The notes beneath the pieces were generated by a model. It was given only the letters and a program-made list of their open reading frames with translations. It did no database searches and had not been told where the DNA came from. A DNA stretch of 64,000 bases from Punica granatum (Eukaryota > Streptophyta > Magnoliopsida > Myrtales > Lythraceae): positions 40,435,538 through 40,499,537 of the forward strand of contig NC_045127.1 in assembly GCF_007655135.1 (NCBI RefSeq). Direction: 5' to 3'. The translations under genes were made by a program, and so were the position numbers. Shown here one piece after another: positions 60,002 to 64,000 of this stretch (positions within the stretch are counted from its first letter, which is position 1; each line of letters begins with the position of its first letter).

Positions 60002-61490
60002 CCATCCGCCTGCTTCTTGTTGTTCCGACTCTTTTTATCAAACTCATATTAAGGCTTATCAAAAGGCATCTGCTTGGCATTTAATTTAGGTTTCTGTAAA
60101 GAAAGATTAGTCTTAATATCCGTTGTGGTTTGGTTATAGCTTGTGCTTAATCTATGGAGTGCTCAATTTCTAAAAGGATGGGTTGATTTCGATGTAAAAA
60201 CTGTGTACATGGCCTTCTAAGACGGGCAGTAATTTAATCATCAAGATTAATGTATAGCTGTGAATCTCGATGCGAATTGCCATTAGTTATTTGTTTTCAC
60301 GTTTAGGAACCTAGCTGAACGTTATGCTCTGTGTTAACCGGTGATCTTTATCTTGATATTTTTAGTTTATTGATTGAGTACTTGATTTATTCAGTCCTCA
60401 GATCTGCTGATCTCTTAATTGTATGAGGCCAAACGAGCTCTCTATCATGTAAAAGCTTCTCGACAAAATGAAAAGTAATTTGAAAAAATCACTCTCTGCA
60501 ATTTTCGCAACTGACAGGAATTTAACCTAGTTATTCGGCGATGGCTACTTTTATTTATATCCAAAATTTACCTGCAATAAAAGCGTAGTAATTCATGGAG
60601 ATATAGAACAGCATATAAGTTATCATGCTCGCATATCCACCATTTGCACCCGTTTTCACGGTTTAGGCTGCTCCCATTTTGCTCGTAGCTTCGACATTTA
60701 AGATTGAACTAAGGCCTATTTAATCCTTCCTCATTTTTATAAGATGTTTGGCCGCATTTCAGACCGGATAGAGGGGTGGCTAAAACTTCTTAAATCCTTA
60801 TTCGGTGTTTGGTGATTATTAGGATATGTTATAAGAGAGAATTTGACAAGACCATACATATGAACCCATAGATCAAGCTTTGGCTAAGATGACAGAAGCA
60901 CCCCGACTCTGGGATCGATTTACACATTTCCATTTGCAACGAGAGAGCATTGGAGTGGCAATGGTATCGCTCGGCCCATTATGCAGTCCACCGAAAGACC
61001 GGCTGTCGACGGTCGAGGGTTTTTCCTCGATGTGCAAAAGCGCAAAGATTTTGTATTCGAACAGTGCATGAAAAGAATAGATGAATTAATTCCTTCCAGA
61101 AAAACAAAACTTACGAATTGACGATGCTACCAATAATATATCGATACAAGAAATAAAATTTATTTAATAATATATTTGATTTTTTTTTATTGAAACGGTC
61201 ATGAAATCCTTCATATATCCACTGCAAAAACGGATACAACGGAAAATGCCCAACCATATTACAAGAGTGGGATATAAGTGTTTATTCGATGAACAATTTA
61301 CGAAGGAAAATATTATGAAAAATCACATCAAAATAAACACAAGTTCAATTGAGATTGCCACCTTGAAATTGTTTAATCCCGATCCTGATTTGTCTGTAGC
61401 ATTTCACCACGGAACCCATTGTACACTGGGAGGGGGATCCTCAGCCTTGTCCATAATCCATGGCACAATTCCACTTTCATGAAAAGAGTG
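60002..61490. other. 3' flank of URT1 and intergenic sequence
   Basis: URT1 3' UTR of unknown length, then AT-rich sequence. The 93-codon frame at 61201-61482 is not supported by any motif. Phrases at 60730-60800 (aagatgtttggccgc, tcggtgtttggtgattat) hint at a decayed MITE. Confidence 0.4.
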
Positions 61491-61499
61491 GAACAAATG

Positions 61500-62310
61500 G
61501 GGTGTCTTGGACTAGTATCCGAGCGCAAGATCTCACCACAGATCAAAATTCCTTGAAAGTCAAACCTAAGGAGCTAGAGCAGTTGAGCAGCTAGAGCACC
61601 TAGGTCGGTTCAAACCGACGATAATCAATCGATCTTAATCAACATAACCCTAAACGACACAATCCCAAGATAGTCAAACCTAAGGAACTAGAGCAGCTAA
61701 GCAACTAGAGTTCCCTCGATCGGTTCAAATGAGCAACCATCAACAGGGAAACTAGACTTATTCATAATCAACAACAGAAAGGCAAGCCACATAAATTGAT
61801 TTGAATAGGCGGGAGGAAGATTAGACCAATAGGAATTGCGATCCTATTTGTGATTGGCAGAGATGTCGTCACTGAGGAGGGTCGGAGTTGCTATAGACGA
61901 GAAGGCGCTACCGGGGTGAGGAGGAGGGCTAAACAACAAGGTCGGAGAGGTGGAGGAGGGCAGTCGAGTCGGGAATGTCAGTTGAGTCGGGTTCGTCAGT
62001 TGGGTAAGGGCCTCAATTCGGATTGGGACTATTAGTCGGGTTGGAATCCAATCAAGTCTACCACTAGTCGAAAGAACCGCTTTCCTTTGTTCCCAGGCTC
62101 CGCCGCCACATGGAGCAAGCCAACTGCCACTGCTCCCCACCACAAGGCTAGCTGGAGAGGGAGAGGGCGCGGGTCATAGGAGGAGAGGGGTGTTAACTCT
62201 CAATCTCTCGTGTATAAGTTCCTTAAACATTCGAGTGCACACTTTAATGCACACATAAATCTATCGTCTCTTGTGAATACGAGAATTCTATTCTGCAGTA
62301 TTAGTGCGGT
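61500..62310. other. Intergenic with a short imperfect direct repeat
   Basis: gtcaaacctaagga-ctagagcag, t-agca-ctagag and tcggttcaaa occur at about 61559-61615 and 61674-61730. The following GC-richer part (61850-62190) shows no recognisable gene. Confidence 0.45.
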
Positions 62311-62314
62311 AATT

Positions 62315-63045
62315 CTGATTCAACACGCAGAAGAAGAAAGGAGAGAAAAGGAAGAGATGATGAATTGTTTCTTCATTCATCAAAAGGCAACATAACCAAT
62401 TGTCTAAACAAACATTACATCCATAGGCTGAGTAACTACCAAGTTAACTATATACTATAACTTACATTTGAATTTCAAAACAACACACACATACTAACAG
62501 ACACAAACGGATAACTACTGCACTTGAACACATAAATGACACAGATCAATGACTGATCCACCCTTCTGACACTTCTCCTTGGATCAGAAGCTAATACTGA
62601 CACCAATCTTCTGTCTGAGATTATTGAACCTTCCAAAGCTAAAAGCTTTAGTGAACATGTCTGCTAACTGATCTTCTGAGCTGCAAAATTCCAACTTTAT
62701 TGAACATGTCTGCTAACTCTGATTCAACACGCAGAAGAAGAAAGGAGAGAAAAGGAAGAGATGATGAATTGTTTCTTCATTCATCAAAAGGCAACATAAC
62801 CGATTGTCTAAACAAACTTTACATACATAGGCTAAGTAACTACCAAGTTAACTATCTATTGTAACTTACATATGAATTTCAAAACAACACACACATACTA
62901 ACAAACACAAACGGATAACTACTGCACTTGAACATATAAATGACATCGATCACTGACTGATCCACCCTTCTATCACTCCTCCTTGGATCAGGAGCTGATA
63001 CTGACACCAATCTTTTATCTGAGATTATTGAACCTTCCAAAGCTA
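62315..63045. repeat. Tandem duplication (offset 404 bp) of Copia 3' flank/LTR sequence
   Basis: ctgattcaacacgcagaag starts copy 1 at 62315 and copy 2 at 62719. Both continue through gatgatgaattgtttcttc, aggcaacataacc, taactaccaagttaacta, acacacacatacta, ggataactactgcacttgaa, tgatccacccttct and tgagattattgaacc. Copy 2 runs into the Copia RNase H remnant; copy 1 diverges after tccaaagctaaaa. The joint reads tgaacatgtctgctaact, also present at the end of copy 1. Confidence 0.85.
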
Positions 63046-63620
63046 AAATCTTTTGTGACCATTTCTCCTTCCTGCTGCACTTCCCTCAGATAAAAATACT
63101 TGACTTGGAAGTGTTTTGTTTTCACATGAAATACTAGATTCTGCGAGATTGCTATGGCAGCTTGATTATCCACATACAATGTAGTAGGCTCCTTTTCCTC
63201 AAAGCCTGAGTTATTTGTTAACTTTCTCAGCCAGATTGCTTGATTTACAACAGTTGTTGCAATGAATTCTGCTTCTGCAGTAGAGTGGGCAACCACTTCT
63301 CGTTTTTTCGAGCTCCATGAGAAACATGTTGATCCTAGAGAGAAGCAATAGTATGTTGTGCTTTTCATGTCATCCATTGAACCAACCTAGTCACTATCTA
63401 TATAGCCGTACAACCTGAACTGATCACACTTGTAAAACTTCACTCTAAGTGATGAAGTTCCCTTTAAATATCTAACCACCCTTTTTGCTACTACCATTGT
63501 GAGTTTCATTGGCACAGCTCAAATACCTTGAAAGCACACTGACTGTATGCAAAATGTCAGGTCTTGTGGCAGTCAAGTACATCAAACACCCAGTCAAGCT
63601 TCTGTACACGTGAAGAACCT
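63015..63620 (-). pseudogene. Copia RNase H / pol C-terminus remnant
   Basis: Minus strand. GYIDSD then a stop codon in place of the expected Trp/Ala region, VGSMDDMKSTT, SWSSKKREVVAHSTAEAEF, YVDNQAAIAISQN and KTKHFQVKYFYLRE match the RNase H end of Ty1/Copia polyproteins. Catalytic acidic residues (E in TAEAE, D in YVDNQ) are visible. Frames above 63377 (SLTGCLMYLTATRPDI-like) are broken. The C-terminus ends FGRFNNLR. The rest of pol lies beyond a rearranged junction near 63620 and is not present. Non-functional. Confidence 0.88.
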
Positions 63621-64000
63621 GTCATAAATACGTTGATTCCGCATAATACTAGAACTACGACATTCAATTTCCTATTGATTCTTAGAATTCCTAGGAAACC
63701 AGCATCCAACTCGAATCGAATCTGAGAAAGGGCGATAGAGCACGGTAGCTCCGAAACTTTATTAGATGAAAAAAAACTGTCTTTAGCTTTAGGGCTTACA
63801 ACACTTAAATAAGGTAAACGAAATTACAACTAAAGAAATAAACTTCTTAAAATTTACAAAAACGCCCAAATAACATAAAATTGCCTGTTTGAGGCCCTAA
63901 ATGAAGGAATTAGGCCTAAATCACGTTTGGTCACGGCCAAAGGCGTGAGTTGTGCTTCGGAGGCCGTTTCCCTCGAGGCAAGGTCGTTAGAGCCTGTTTT
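63621..64000. other. Unclassified sequence at the window edge
   Basis: No coding frame recognised. Style (short frames, moderate GC near the end) suggests another LTR or leader fragment. Confidence 0.3.

Noticed and set aside
61201..61482. 93-codon frame after URT1
   Set aside because: No recognised motif or splice context.
1..64000. CRISPR arrays, bacterial operons or phage
   Set aside because: All real genes are spliced plant genes and repeats are transposons or duplications. Nothing prokaryotic seen.
1..64000. Intact tRNA or rRNA genes
   Set aside because: Only degenerate Pol III box-like pairs were seen. None folds convincingly as a tRNA by eye.

Overview
This is nuclear DNA from a flowering plant, probably a eudicot. 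It has long AT-rich intergenic stretches, multi-exon genes with GT-AG introns, and many nested plant transposable elements (Copia, Gypsy, LINE, hAT-like, Mutator-like, CACTA-like and MITEs). I cannot fix the species. Some repeats look like those of Myrtales such as pomegranate or eucalypt relatives, but that is only an impression.

Three genes look intact, all on the + strand. (1) 8835-15770: an 11-exon plant synaptotagmin/CLB gene of the SYT7 (NTMC2T4) type, predicted 526 aa. It has an N-terminal membrane anchor, an SMP lipid-transfer domain, one C2 domain, a coiled coil and a glycine-rich tail. (2) 24529-29392: a two-exon carboxylesterase of the CXE8/CXE9 type, predicted 333 aa, split by a 3.9-kb intron. 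(3) 54613-60001: a six-exon terminal RNA uridylyltransferase of the URT1 type, predicted 719 aa. They have no obvious shared pathway: one acts at membrane contact sites, one in ester hydrolysis, one in mRNA 3'-end uridylation. All other protein-like sequence is broken.

Layout: 1-8.0 kb is repeat-rich and gene-free, with nested AT-rich duplications and MITEs. 8.0-16.1 kb is SYT7. 16.1-24.4 kb holds SINE-like and MITE pieces and a 2.9-kb Mutator-like foldback with a Copia LTR inside it. 24.5-29.4 kb is the carboxylesterase, whose intron carries an antisense, intron-containing CULLIN4 pseudogene next to CACTA-like sequence. 29.4-33.4 kb has a Gypsy-type LTR copy, then a Copia LTR and gag remnant. 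35.2-37.8 kb has an unidentified gene fragment and a dead LINE with a poly(A) tail. 37.8-40.2 kb is an unidentified, partly duplicated membrane-protein pseudogene. 41.9-51.4 kb is Gypsy gag/LTR debris interrupted by a hAT-like element (8-bp target duplication) that contains a second foldback element. 51.8-54.5 kb has short tandem duplications and a MITE. 54.6-60.0 kb is URT1. 60.0-64.0 kb is intergenic, with Copia RNase H and duplicated LTR-flank sequence.

The best candidate for something not previously described is the carboxylesterase intron. It holds a CULLIN4 gene segment that still has its introns, antisense to the host gene, flanked by inverted subterminal motifs and ending in a CACTA-like terminus. 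This looks like transposon-mediated capture of a gene fragment rather than retroposition. Exon boundaries were placed by hand from splice consensus, reading-frame continuity and remembered family sequences. No alignment was run.
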